A stretch of DNA of 35,191 nt from a virus. The notes under the pieces are model-generated. The model worked only from the letters and a program-made list of their open reading frames with translations. It ran no database searches and was not told where the DNA came from. Below are positions 15,691 through 23,192 of this stretch, piece by piece. The translations under genes were made by a program, and so were the position numbers. The stretch's first letter is position 1. Each line of letters starts with the position of its first letter. Location of the stretch: positions 1-35,191 of the IMG/VR virus record IMGVR_UViG_3300005095_000111. One strand, written 5' to 3'.

Positions 15691-16923
15691 CTACTCTTCT
15701 TCTACAATCTTCCCGTATATCAACTTTCCATTTCTCTGACGATTTATATACTTTAAATCTGATGTTGGAATCATTGTCCAAGATTCTAAAATACCTTTAT
15801 TTGCTTGTGCGCTGATAAGTAGAACTTTACCTCGGCCGATATCAAATGCTTTAACAATTCTGGTGCGTAGCGCGACTTTACCTGTCGCTTGATGTTCGTC
15901 AAAGTTCATCCATACTTCAAATGGGTCCTCTAAGGTATCTAGTAAAAGTGGTAAATAAATAGATCTATTAGGATCTAAATGTTCCGCTAAACTTTGTGCA
16001 TTGACCAAAACCGGCAGGCCTTTTACATCAATAATTCTTTCAGTAGCACCTAATTGAGATTCAATTAATAGCGCCATTTCAGCCACTGTTAGTCCCTTAT
16101 CGGTTAATGACTGCTTGGGTTGAGCAAGTGGCAATTTTCTTGGACGACCTAATTGTTGGTAATCATGTTTAATAATGGATTGCCAAACCTTTGCGCCTGA
16201 TGCTTTAAAATCGGCCATAGCTGTTTCGCTAAGCTGCTGACCCCATGCTGCTTTTCCAGGATTGTAAGCAAAACCAGCATCAACTCCGTCTGTGACTTGT
16301 ATGACTCTTGGATTGGTGGTCACCCCAATCGTTTTATCTGTCCACTCTACTTTTGGAGAGTTTGCCAAGGTTAGGCCTTGAGCATCCAGTTCTCGCTGTG
16401 AGAGAGTTTTAGCGTAACATTGACAACCCCAACCATTGGGCGGGTAATGCGTATTCCACCAAGGATCATCTACAGACAACACCATACCGTGCCAACCTAA
16501 GTGCTGAGGGCGTGCGTTTTCGACTGCAATAGAGTGCTGATATTGCAAGTATGGGCGAGTTCGTTTGACAGCTTGCATTTGCTGGTAACGGCCTGCGGCG
16601 TAGGCCATTCTTGTATTTGTTTCGTAGATTATTCTTGAGCGCCAATTTCGACCTCCGTTATAACTCCAACCATGTTTTTTGACAGTTGCATCAAAGTCTT
16701 TTCTAAAGTCTTCAAGCGTGCTGCCACCTTCAACAGCTTTGAGTACTGCCGATTGAAAGTCTGCTAATATTTCATCTTGTATTGCACCAGCAACCACAAA
16801 TGCTTTTGCATGCTGTACTTGCCAAATATCCGCATAAGTTTCTGTAGGAAGGGCGAGTTTATTTTTAACAAAGTCAATTTTTTGCTTAAAAATGATTGAA
16901 CCGTACTGTGTTTTACTTGCCAT
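15691..16923 (-). CDS. F: Minor head protein, Mu gpF family, with C-terminal nuclease-like domain
   Basis: A 410-residue protein. Residues about 45-180 are the phage Mu F-like (SPP1 gp7) head morphogenesis domain: RSRIIYETNTRMAYAAGRYQ, RPQHLGWHG and the cysteine-containing end DPWWNTHYPPNGWGCQCY. F is a minor head protein involved in early head assembly at the portal. From about 285 on (EHLDPNRSIYLPLLLDTLED, VWMNFDEHQATGKVALRTR, then VLLISAQANKGILESWTMIP) it matches the phage-barnase-EndoU-colicin-RelE-like (PBECR) nuclease fold found in such heads. It may be injected or act on host RNA (inference). Confidence 0.88.
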   Translation of the reverse strand: MASKTQYGSIIFKQKIDFVKNKLALPTETYADIWQVQHAKAFVVAGAIQDEILADFQSAVLKAVEGGSTLEDFRKDFDATVKKHGWSYNGGRNWRSRIIYETNTRMAYAAGRYQQMQAVKRTRPYLQYQHSIAVENARPQHLGWHGMVLSVDDPWWNTHYPPNGWGCQCYAKTLSQRELDAQGLTLANSPKVEWTDKTIGVTTNPRVIQVTDGVDAGFAYNPGKAAWGQQLSETAMADFKASGAKVWQSIIKHDYQQLGRPRKLPLAQPKQSLTDKGLTVAEMALLIESQLGATERIIDVKGLPVLVNAQSLAEHLDPNRSIYLPLLLDTLEDPFEVWMNFDEHQATGKVALRTRIVKAFDIGRGKVLLISAQANKGILESWTMIPTSDLKYINRQRNGKLIYGKIVEEE

Positions 16924-16946
16924 GTTAAAGCCTTGTTAAATCTAAT

Positions 16947-18566
16947 TTAAAGCACATTTAAGGCTTCATCTAATACGTCGCTTCGACCTTGTAACTCTGC
17001 TAATACCATCGCTTGTTCAATTAACTCAGCTTGCTTTGACTTGTTTTGGCCAGCGAGTGCTAACAGGTCATTCTTTAGCTGTTCAAAGCTCTCTGCCTTA
17101 TTGACTAAATCCCGAATTTTATCAACAAACTCTGTTTGTGGGTTATCACTCTCGACCTGTAATTGATGAGAGATAATATCTGATGGGGTTTTCTGAACAG
17201 GATCTTCTACAGTCGTCTCTGCGGTTAATACAGCAACTGACTGACAACCTGAACAACTACAGCCTTGATGGTGTTTTTCAGCGGTTAAAGTGGCAGTATC
17301 AGCCCCGACAATCGGCTTTAGAATGTCACTCTCATCTTCAGGCAATGGGATTTGTGTGCTTTCATGTAGCCATTTTCGTGAAATTTTCATACCGCTTTTC
17401 TGTAACCCAGGTAAGGCTTCAGACAGCAACTTAATATCCCCAGCTTCAGCTGTGTTAAAAACAAATTTAGGACAACGGTGAAAGCTACTGATGCCATTTA
17501 AGTTAAATACGACCATAGGCCACAGAAGGTCGCGAGTAAGTGTGTTGGCGATCTGGCGTAAGTCTGCATCACGAATATCGTGTCGCACTTCATTGTGAAC
17601 ATTGCCCAATGCGTTGGTGCTACTAGTACCATCGGCCTGACTCGTTAGCGTCGCTCCTAAGATTGCTTTTGAAACGGTTTTTTCTGCCCAAGCCACCATT
17701 GCTAAAAATGGGTCGGCTTGGCCTTTAGCAGCTTCTTTAAAGTCTAGGGTCATACTCTCAGGAATAATCCCAGCGGCATTGTGACCAATCTCTACAACGG
17801 CTTGTAGTAGTCGTCCTTTCTCTTGCTCAGTTGCACCAGACGGGTATTTCCCTAAACGCAGCGGCAAGCCATAAATCTCTAAAAACTCGGCTAGATCGCG
17901 AAGAGAATAGTTTTTAAATAGATATGGCCAGGCTAAGGTTCGTACTAGGCCAGAGCGCCCTAAATAACCGCTCTTTGATTTATGGTGGTGCATAATCCAC
18001 CCACCAGCCCAGAGGGCTTGTCCTTGACCTGTATCGTCTATTAGTTGCAACTTATTACGATCATCATTAGCTGTCGTGAACCAGGACGCAGGCACATGCT
18101 CAATCGCAATAGGCATTTGCATTTTTTCGACAAGTTGCCACTTTATTGTTTGAGCACTATAGCCTTTTAAAATGCCGTCAGACATATCAAGAATAACCTC
18201 GGCCATGTCAATATTTGCTAGACGCTCAGTTAAAACTTCTGCGGCCTTTTTCTCAACGATATTCGCATTGTATGGAGGTTCAATTTGCCATTTCACTGTT
18301 GTAAGGGCTAACTTACGCTTTTGCATCTCTGCAAATAGGTGTCCATCTTTTTCTTCCATATCGGCTGCAAGCTCGGCTTGATCAGTCAATTGGTGTCGTT
18401 CTGCATCTTGTAATATATTGGCAAGCCTATAGGGTGTCAGACCACTAGACGGGTGCTGGTCGAAACGCTGATGCAAACTACCGAGCTTGGCGCTATCAAT
18501 TTGAGTTTCTTGAACAGCTAATGGCTCAAAGGGCAGGCCTGTTCTTGGGTCGAGTATTTTAGTCAT
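16947..18566 (-). CDS. Portal protein, Mu gp29 family (DUF935)
   Basis: About 539 residues from ATG 18566 (MTKILDPRTG); an ATG 12 bases earlier overlaps the terminase gene and cannot be excluded. DUF935 markers are DPRTGLPFEPLAV, LAADMEEKDGHLFAEMQKRK, ALTTVKWQIEPP, YSAQTIKW, GGWIMHHHKSKSGYLGRSGL, FLEIYGLPLRLGKYP and SKAILGATLTSQADG. The portal forms the dodecameric ring for DNA passage. A cysteine cluster CSCSGC near residue 430 is seen in many relatives. It follows the large terminase, as in Mu. Confidence 0.94.
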   Translation of the reverse strand: MTKILDPRTGLPFEPLAVQETQIDSAKLGSLHQRFDQHPSSGLTPYRLANILQDAERHQLTDQAELAADMEEKDGHLFAEMQKRKLALTTVKWQIEPPYNANIVEKKAAEVLTERLANIDMAEVILDMSDGILKGYSAQTIKWQLVEKMQMPIAIEHVPASWFTTANDDRNKLQLIDDTGQGQALWAGGWIMHHHKSKSGYLGRSGLVRTLAWPYLFKNYSLRDLAEFLEIYGLPLRLGKYPSGATEQEKGRLLQAVVEIGHNAAGIIPESMTLDFKEAAKGQADPFLAMVAWAEKTVSKAILGATLTSQADGTSSTNALGNVHNEVRHDIRDADLRQIANTLTRDLLWPMVVFNLNGISSFHRCPKFVFNTAEAGDIKLLSEALPGLQKSGMKISRKWLHESTQIPLPEDESDILKPIVGADTATLTAEKHHQGCSCSGCQSVAVLTAETTVEDPVQKTPSDIISHQLQVESDNPQTEFVDKIRDLVNKAESFEQLKNDLLALAGQNKSKQAELIEQAMVLAELQGRSDVLDEALNVL

Positions 18567-18571
18567 CTTAT

Positions 18572-20131
18572 TTACCATGCACCTTGTTTGCTAAAGTGGT
18601 TATTGTTTTCAGTGCTCAAGCCCATGTCACGAGTGAGTCGATTGTCGTTTAAATTCTTGGGAACAGCTGTCCAATCGGCTTCCCAGAAATCCTGAGTACT
18701 TGCGCTGTACCCGAGGGCGATAGCGATAGCCGCATCACCGTGTCGGCCTTTTTGTGTTTGCCCATCGGGTACTTTTGGAATACCTTTAACCAGCTGAATA
18801 GCACGTAGATCATTAAGAACATCCGCATCTTTGGGGATGGATATTTCATCATCATCAAAGGCTGATTTCATCTTTGGCATATTGTCCAAGTACCATCTTT
18901 GAGAGAGCATGACCTCTTGAATTCGACCAGAACCATATTTAAACTTAGCCTGTTCTGCCATATATTGGCCGTTACCACGCGCATCTAAAGCACCGCCGAT
19001 TAATCTAGGTAGGCGGTCGACAATGTAGTTAAGTATTTGCTCTTGAGAAGTAAACGGCATGTTTTTCAGTTCAACCAAAAACGGCACTTGACGCTTAAGA
19101 TTCTGATTGATTGCAACGGGAGCAATGACCGTTAAATCACCTGAACGGGCAAAATCTTCACCAAAAGCGTGTTGCTCATCAGGGTTGAGTTTTTGTAGTT
19201 CGGGTAGAAGTACTGCTTGACACCAGTCGGCTATTTCGGCTTGACGTAAATGGAGTGGCCAAGTGTTAAATTCAGCAGAACCCTCGTAACGAATAACTAC
19301 GCCTTCGACCATTCTGGATTCAATTAAGGCTCGGCTTAGATAAGCACCACCGCCTTTCTTAGGAACGCAGTAGTATTCTTCTAGGGCATCGTCTTCTGTT
19401 GCTGTATCTTTGAGCAGATTGGCTGTCCATTCTTCTTCAGATAGCTGTGACCACTCGATGTTTCTCATTTGGCATATACGTTTGTAAAGCCCTTTCTCAC
19501 GTGCATCATCTAGCGTAATGCGGTGTACCGAATAACGCTTTTTGCCTGCGCGAGAATCTTGAATGAGTTCATTAAAAATACTGTCCCAGCCGTTGTGGGT
19601 TGAGATAATACGAACTTTAGCGCCCCACATAGTGAGTGCTAGGGCGGCTTTAAGTACTTCGGCAAGGCGTTCGTGAAAGGCCGCTTCATCAATGGTGACA
19701 TTCCCTTGGCGACCACGTAGGTTTGACGGATTGGAGCTGAGTGCTTGAATTTTGAAGCCACTGGCAAATTTAATATTAAAAATGAGAATATCTTTATTCT
19801 CATCTATAAATATCTCTTCTTCAATTTTTCCACCTGCTTTATTGAATGCTTTTGCCCACATCGCACAGGCGTCGATAAACTCAATGGCCATCTCTTTATT
19901 GGAACCAATGTAGTAGTGATTGGTACCGCCCGCAGATTTTTTTGAACTTGCGGTTAAAACTGCATCGGCTGCCTCTGCCCAGGTAAGTCCTGTACGACGT
20001 GATTTTTCAGCTATTTTTAGCGGTGAATCGTCTTCAATCCAGTCTTTTTGATAGCTTAGAAGGAGATCATTAGCGTTGTAACCATCTTCATTTAATACAG
20101 ATTTAACGCTTAAATCGGTTTCTGTTGACAT
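18572..20131 (-). CDS. Terminase large subunit, Mu gp28 family
   Basis: A 519-residue packaging motor. ATPase motifs are the Walker-A-like AEKSRRTGLTW (41-51), Walker B VTIDEAAFH (145-153, D148 and E149) and the coupling motif IISTHNG (about 174-180). The RNase-H-like nuclease part has FGEDFARSGDLT (about 308), a GGALDARGNGQYMAEQ stretch and RHGDAAIAIALGY near the end. It cuts and packages phage DNA, in Mu by headful with attached host DNA. The start is ATG 20131. It follows the gp27-like gene as in Mu. Confidence 0.93.
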   Translation of the reverse strand: MSTETDLSVKSVLNEDGYNANDLLLSYQKDWIEDDSPLKIAEKSRRTGLTWAEAADAVLTASSKKSAGGTNHYYIGSNKEMAIEFIDACAMWAKAFNKAGGKIEEEIFIDENKDILIFNIKFASGFKIQALSSNPSNLRGRQGNVTIDEAAFHERLAEVLKAALALTMWGAKVRIISTHNGWDSIFNELIQDSRAGKKRYSVHRITLDDAREKGLYKRICQMRNIEWSQLSEEEWTANLLKDTATEDDALEEYYCVPKKGGGAYLSRALIESRMVEGVVIRYEGSAEFNTWPLHLRQAEIADWCQAVLLPELQKLNPDEQHAFGEDFARSGDLTVIAPVAINQNLKRQVPFLVELKNMPFTSQEQILNYIVDRLPRLIGGALDARGNGQYMAEQAKFKYGSGRIQEVMLSQRWYLDNMPKMKSAFDDDEISIPKDADVLNDLRAIQLVKGIPKVPDGQTQKGRHGDAAIAIALGYSASTQDFWEADWTAVPKNLNDNRLTRDMGLSTENNNHFSKQGAW

Positions 20132-20155
20132 GATTCACCTGTGTTTTGCATGGCA

Positions 20156-20722
20156 CTAAGTAGTTTGAATGCCTAAAATTTGGTTTTTAATTTCTGTGAC
20201 CGCTTGCTGGCTTAGTCCATTTGCCTTACCAACGGAGGCTGCGGTTTCAGCAGCAGCTTCTGTTGCACGTGCACGCTCTTGTTTACGAATCTCTTCATCA
20301 CGCTTTAGATTGTCTGTAGCAGAGGCTTCTAAACGCTGCACTGCTAAAGCAAGCTGAGAGAGTAGCTTTGGACTGGCTGGTTCCTCGTTTTCGGCAATAC
20401 TCATAGTGGTTTCAAAAGCAAGAGTACGGATGATCTCATTCAGCAATTTACCTGTTTCACCTTGCGGCTGAGAGCCAAGTTTACCTATCCACATCTTTGC
20501 CATCTCGCGACTTTGTGTAAGGCGTTCGCCAACTTTTTGCATACGCATTGAGTAGCGATTAACTGCGCTTTTTGACACCGACTCATCATGACCCTGCGCC
20601 TCTAAAATGGCATTAATTTGCTCAGTGGCCTCTAACTGGGTGATGCGTGGGTCTCGCAGTAAGCTTTGAAGTGCTTCGAGGATATCTGGAGGGAGTCGTT
20701 CAACACTGGATTTACGTGCCAC
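20156..20722 (-). CDS. Terminase small subunit-like, Mu gp27 family (DUF3486)
   Basis: 188 residues if started at GTG 20722 (MARKSSVERLPPDI), which has GGGGG about six bases upstream and overlaps the previous stop; ATGs at 20734 and 20746 are alternatives. The opening RKSSVERLPPDILEALQSLL, then TQLEATEQINAILEAQGHD, SKSAVNRYSMRMQKVGERL and TLAFETTMSIAENEEPASPK match DUF3486 (Mu gp27). This family has an HTH-type N-terminal part and a long helix and probably recognises DNA for packaging. The gene order gp27-gp28-gp29 is that of Mu. Confidence 0.88.
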   Translation of the reverse strand: MARKSSVERLPPDILEALQSLLRDPRITQLEATEQINAILEAQGHDESVSKSAVNRYSMRMQKVGERLTQSREMAKMWIGKLGSQPQGETGKLLNEIIRTLAFETTMSIAENEEPASPKLLSQLALAVQRLEASATDNLKRDEEIRKQERARATEAAAETAASVGKANGLSQQAVTEIKNQILGIQTT

Positions 20723-20924
20723 AATAGCCCCCATTGAAACATGCAAAGAGTAGCCAACCTGCGATAAATAATGCGGATAAGACCCAGTTAAAGGTCTCTT
20801 TCATAAACTCTTTATAAGCTTTTTTTTGTTCCATCTTCTGCTGTGCGAGTGTTGTACGACGTTGTCGCCACATATAATCGTGTTGCTGTTCTAGAGTTCG
20901 ATTTTTTTGCGTTAATTTCCTCAT
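20712..20924 (-). CDS. Small single-span membrane protein
   Basis: A 70-residue protein with a basic, glutamine-rich N-terminal half (EQQHDYMWRQRRTTLAQQKM) and one strong membrane segment at about residues 47-64 (WVLSALFIAGWLLFACF). It overlaps the gp27-like gene and starts two bases after the preceding gene, so it is part of the operon. No family is recognised. Its place near the lysis genes would allow a spanin or lysis-control role, but it lacks a lipobox or signal-type N-terminus. A hypothetical with a plausible coding context. Confidence 0.55.
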   Translation of the reverse strand: MRKLTQKNRTLEQQHDYMWRQRRTTLAQQKMEQKKAYKEFMKETFNWVLSALFIAGWLLFACFNGGYCGT

Positions 20925-20926
20925 GA

Positions 20927-21217
20927 TTAAAGTCCTTTTCTGGCGATGCCCGGCACTTGTGCCGCGCCCGTAGCGACATCTTGGCCTCGTGCAGTTAAGC
21001 GGGCGACTCGAATCTCTCCGACAAGCTCAACGGTAATTAATGACAGCTCTTCAAGCCAGGCAAGTTCAGAATTGAGTTTGTCTGTAGATAGGTTATGGCC
21101 AAGAGACTTGAGGGCTGATTTTAAAATCAGTTCATTGTGCGAGTAATCAGAATCCTTTTCTAAGACTTCAATAATGACGCGGCGTTGGTGAAGTGTCTCT
21201 TGCTGTTTAAAATCCAT
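20927..21217 (-). CDS. Winged-helix phage protein, Mu gp26-position (VpaChn25_0724-like)
   Basis: A 96-residue protein: RRVIIEVLEKDSDYSHNELI, LKSALKSLGHNLSTDKLNSE, LAWLEELSLITVELVGEIRV and ARLTARGQDVATG make a helix-helix-helix-wing pattern of small winged-helix proteins. This gene type is conserved in Mu-like phages just before the packaging genes, matching gp26 of Mu. The role is unknown; DNA binding is inferred from the fold. The start ATG 21217 overlaps the previous stop by one base. Confidence 0.75.
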   Translation of the reverse strand: MDFKQQETLHQRRVIIEVLEKDSDYSHNELILKSALKSLGHNLSTDKLNSELAWLEELSLITVELVGEIRVARLTARGQDVATGAAQVPGIARKGL

Positions 21218-21555
21218 TATCTTTTACCTTTGTTAATCATGTAATCATGCATTCTCTTGACTGCTTCAGAGGTTTGTTTAAACTCCCCTGATAGCTGACT
21301 GACTTCTCTACTGATACCGTTGAGACGTTTGTGAACGTCATTGATTTCTTGATTATGATCTGGCTTTTCTTCAAGTCTGATTACACGGTCTTTAATATCT
21401 TCAAACCCACTGTTTACATGTTTTTCAAAGCTATCTATACGCTTTTCATTAACTTGAGATTTACGCGTTACCGCGACATAAACGAACAACGCTAAGGTTG
21501 CAAAAATTTGAATAACACTTAACCAAAATTTGGCGGCTTCGTAATCAAGTTCCAT
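21217..21555 (-). CDS. DUF2730 membrane-anchored coiled-coil protein (Mu gp25-like)
   Basis: A 112-residue protein with one membrane segment (WLSVIQIFATLALFVYVAV, residues 11-29) followed by a long coiled coil (IDSFEKHVNSGFEDIKDRV to GEFKQTSEAVKRMHDYM). This is the layout of DUF2730 (Mu gp25), found in lysis/packaging blocks. It has been suggested to help lysis or membrane attachment in Mu-like phages, without a proven function. It follows the holin-like gene by 16 bases. Confidence 0.8.
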   Translation of the reverse strand: MELDYEAAKFWLSVIQIFATLALFVYVAVTRKSQVNEKRIDSFEKHVNSGFEDIKDRVIRLEEKPDHNQEINDVHKRLNGISREVSQLSGEFKQTSEAVKRMHDYMINKGKR

Positions 21556-21571
21556 TTTAAAAAATAGCCTC

Positions 21572-22126
21572 TTAATGGCGCTTTACAGGGCGAGAACCAA
21601 ACCACCAAGTAACAGAGGTTGTGGCTAGAAAAATACAGGTATTAATGACTTCTTTAAGTAAATACTGTGCTGTGGCACTCCCAACCATTTGTCCAGTTAT
21701 TTGAAAGAGCTGGTATGTAATGAGCGCCATTAATAATGCAAAGTAAACGGTTAAAGCAGGGCGCATTAAACCGCGTATCGTATCGACCAAGCCACCACCA
21801 TATGCAGTTTTATCATTTGCATAACTTTGTGTACGTAAGTCCATTTCTGCTAACTCAACATCTGCTGCAGCTTGGGTTTCTGTTGCTAGACGATCTTGTT
21901 CAGCTACGGCGATATCTCGATTGGCGTTGGCTTCTGTCTCCTTCATTTTGAACTGATGCTCAAGCGACATCTCTTCACGATCCGCTTTACGCATTGCAAT
22001 GTCATAAGCAAATTTAGCTTGCTCAGCTTTATGACTCGCCCACATTTTTGCACCTACACCAAAAAGGCCTAATATACCGCCTGATGCGGCTGCGCCAAAT
22101 GCGCCTAAAACTGTGCTTACGTCCAT
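21572..22126 (-). CDS. Holin-like membrane protein
   Basis: A 184-residue protein. A short hydrophobic N-terminus (VLGAFGAAASGGILGLFGVG) is followed by a long charged helix (about 30-100) and then two membrane segments, PALTVYFALLMALITYQLF (about 125-145) and VINTCIFLATTSVTWWFGSR (about 160-180). The RPALT and WWFGSR ends resemble the three-span holin family (GTA/phage 3TM holin). Located directly after the DUF5675 gene with overlapping stop and start, so it is probably the holin of the lysis cassette. The long helical middle is unusual for a simple holin. Confidence 0.65.
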   Translation of the reverse strand: MDVSTVLGAFGAAASGGILGLFGVGAKMWASHKAEQAKFAYDIAMRKADREEMSLEHQFKMKETEANANRDIAVAEQDRLATETQAAADVELAEMDLRTQSYANDKTAYGGGLVDTIRGLMRPALTVYFALLMALITYQLFQITGQMVGSATAQYLLKEVINTCIFLATTSVTWWFGSRPVKRH

Positions 22127-22641
22127 TAGAGTATCTCCAGGTAAAAGTTTTGTCGGTTTGTGATAGCGTGAATTTTGTGTAGTGCACCGCGTGATGCGAG
22201 GCCTGCGAGTTGGCCGTATAACATGCCCAAACGCGTAGCAGGCAGTAAACAGCCCCAGCTATGCGTTTTAAAGCCTTTAAATTTGTCACCTGCCACATTT
22301 CCTGCATGAGTTAAAACGCCGCTACGACTGGGTACTTTTGTGACGTGATAAACGTCTCTGTATTTACCTGACGCTGAGCGTTTTAGGTATTTAACAAGGT
22401 ACATCCCTGGTGGAATTCGGCTTATATTACGGGCGTTGTTACGATCGGGTAGCTCCATCATGTAGCAGACTCGTCGCTCATTAAACATAAGTCGACCTGT
22501 CGTACCGTGATCGGTTGATGGCGCACGATAGAGTTGGAGAGTTTTAAGTGAGCAATGGTTGCATAATGCGCTCTTAACCACCGTTTTAATGGCAGTTTTG
22601 AGTTTATTATGGGGTGACTTTAGGGGGTTAATTACTTTCAT
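22126..22641 (-). CDS. DUF5675 family protein, candidate endolysin
   Basis: A 171-residue protein. Markers are LYRAPSTDHGTTGRLMFNER, VCYMMELPDRNNARNISRIP, PGMYLVKYLKR, then VLTHAGNVAGDKFKGFKTHS with WGCLLP. These match DUF5675, with the histidine and cysteine of the H..GN....GC pattern (similar to L,D-transpeptidase-like active sites). It is the first gene of the lysis unit, and no lysozyme, amidase or lytic transglycosylase is found elsewhere, so it may cleave peptidoglycan (inference). Its ATG falls on the predicted transcription start of the late promoter, suggesting a leaderless message. Confidence 0.75.
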   Translation of the reverse strand: MKVINPLKSPHNKLKTAIKTVVKSALCNHCSLKTLQLYRAPSTDHGTTGRLMFNERRVCYMMELPDRNNARNISRIPPGMYLVKYLKRSASGKYRDVYHVTKVPSRSGVLTHAGNVAGDKFKGFKTHSWGCLLPATRLGMLYGQLAGLASRGALHKIHAITNRQNFYLEIL

Positions 22642-22647
22642 ACCTCT

Positions 22648-22694
22648 AGAATAGAGGGTTTTACGATAGGGTGAGTTTCAAGTGTTTGAGAAGG
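22648..22694 (-). promoter_or_regulatory. Late promoter, lysis and packaging genes (Plys-like)
   Basis: CCTTCTCAAACACTTGAAA (22676-22694, minus strand), exactly 22 bp, then TATTCT (22648-22653), which lies inside the inverted repeat CCTCTA-TTC-TAGAGG. The predicted +1 is 22641, the A of the next ATG. It shares its 19-bp motif with the two other late promoters, with only the centre base varying. Confidence 0.82.
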
Positions 22695-22725
22695 ATCTAA
22701 AAGAGGGGTGCATTAAGCTGGTATG

Positions 22726-22923
22726 CTAATTATTTTGCTGTATTGCCTGAAGTTCAATAGAGTCTAATTCACTAAATAGCTGACCGATTGCCTTTATATT
22801 TATGCCTGTTTCACAAGCCTCTTCTGTATTGTAAAAAGTCATTAAATCATTAATTACAGAGCGATATGAGCGTATGTTGTCGATGACATCGATTGGGCGG
22901 TCTTGAAGTTTTATGTTTGTCAT
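22726..22923 (-). CDS. Small hypothetical protein upstream of the lysis promoter
   Basis: A 65-residue protein starting at ATG 22923 with GGAG about nine bases upstream. It is predicted mainly helical (IDVIDNIRSYRSVINDLMTF; GQLFSELDSIELQAIQQ) with no motif that I recognise. In Mu the late activator C lies at this point, but this protein has no HTH of the Mor/C type and is too short. It is separated from the early operon by 270 bases and has its own possible promoter, so it may be a middle gene. Hypothetical. Confidence 0.5.
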   Translation of the reverse strand: MTNIKLQDRPIDVIDNIRSYRSVINDLMTFYNTEEACETGINIKAIGQLFSELDSIELQAIQQNN

Positions 22924-22966
22924 TGTTTTGTTTCTCCACTAGAAATAGTCTTAAAAAAATAAGGTT

Positions 22967-22982
22967 TGATATCAAGATATCA
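22967..22982 (-). promoter_or_regulatory. Perfect palindrome, candidate middle promoter operator
   Basis: TGATATCAAGATATCA has perfect 7-bp arms around AA. On the minus strand its TTGATA is followed after 22 bp by TATTTC, the same spacing as between TTGAAA and the -10 in the late promoters, and then by the ribosome-binding site of the 65-residue gene. It could be a Mor-type middle promoter, but the motif itself differs from the late one. The rest of 22924-23125 shows no gene. Confidence 0.4.
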
Positions 22983-23125
22983 TTTTTATAAATTCTGCCA
23001 AACTTTTAGAGTGTTTTAAGCACGTTTACCTTTAAAAAATAGTGTTTAAGTTATAGAGGGCTTTTAAAATTGAGGAGAAATTGCTAGAAAGTTGGTTTAT
23101 GTCAAAAAATTAAAGTTTATTTTTT

Positions 23126-23188
23126 ACAGCTCCTACAACAGTTACATCCCTTATGTTTAAAGGGAGTGGTATGGGTTGTAGGAGTTGT
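23126..23188 (-). terminator. Large hairpin after the RepA-like gene
   Basis: Fourteen-base arms (23126-23139 and 23175-23188, one mismatch that can pair as G-U) enclose a second 6-bp stem TCCCTT / AAGGGA (23147-23165). It begins five bases after the stop of the RepA-like gene. No T-run follows directly on the minus strand, so it may act as an mRNA end stabiliser or as a factor-dependent stop for the early operon rather than a simple terminator. Confidence 0.5.
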
Positions 23189-23192
23189 AGAG

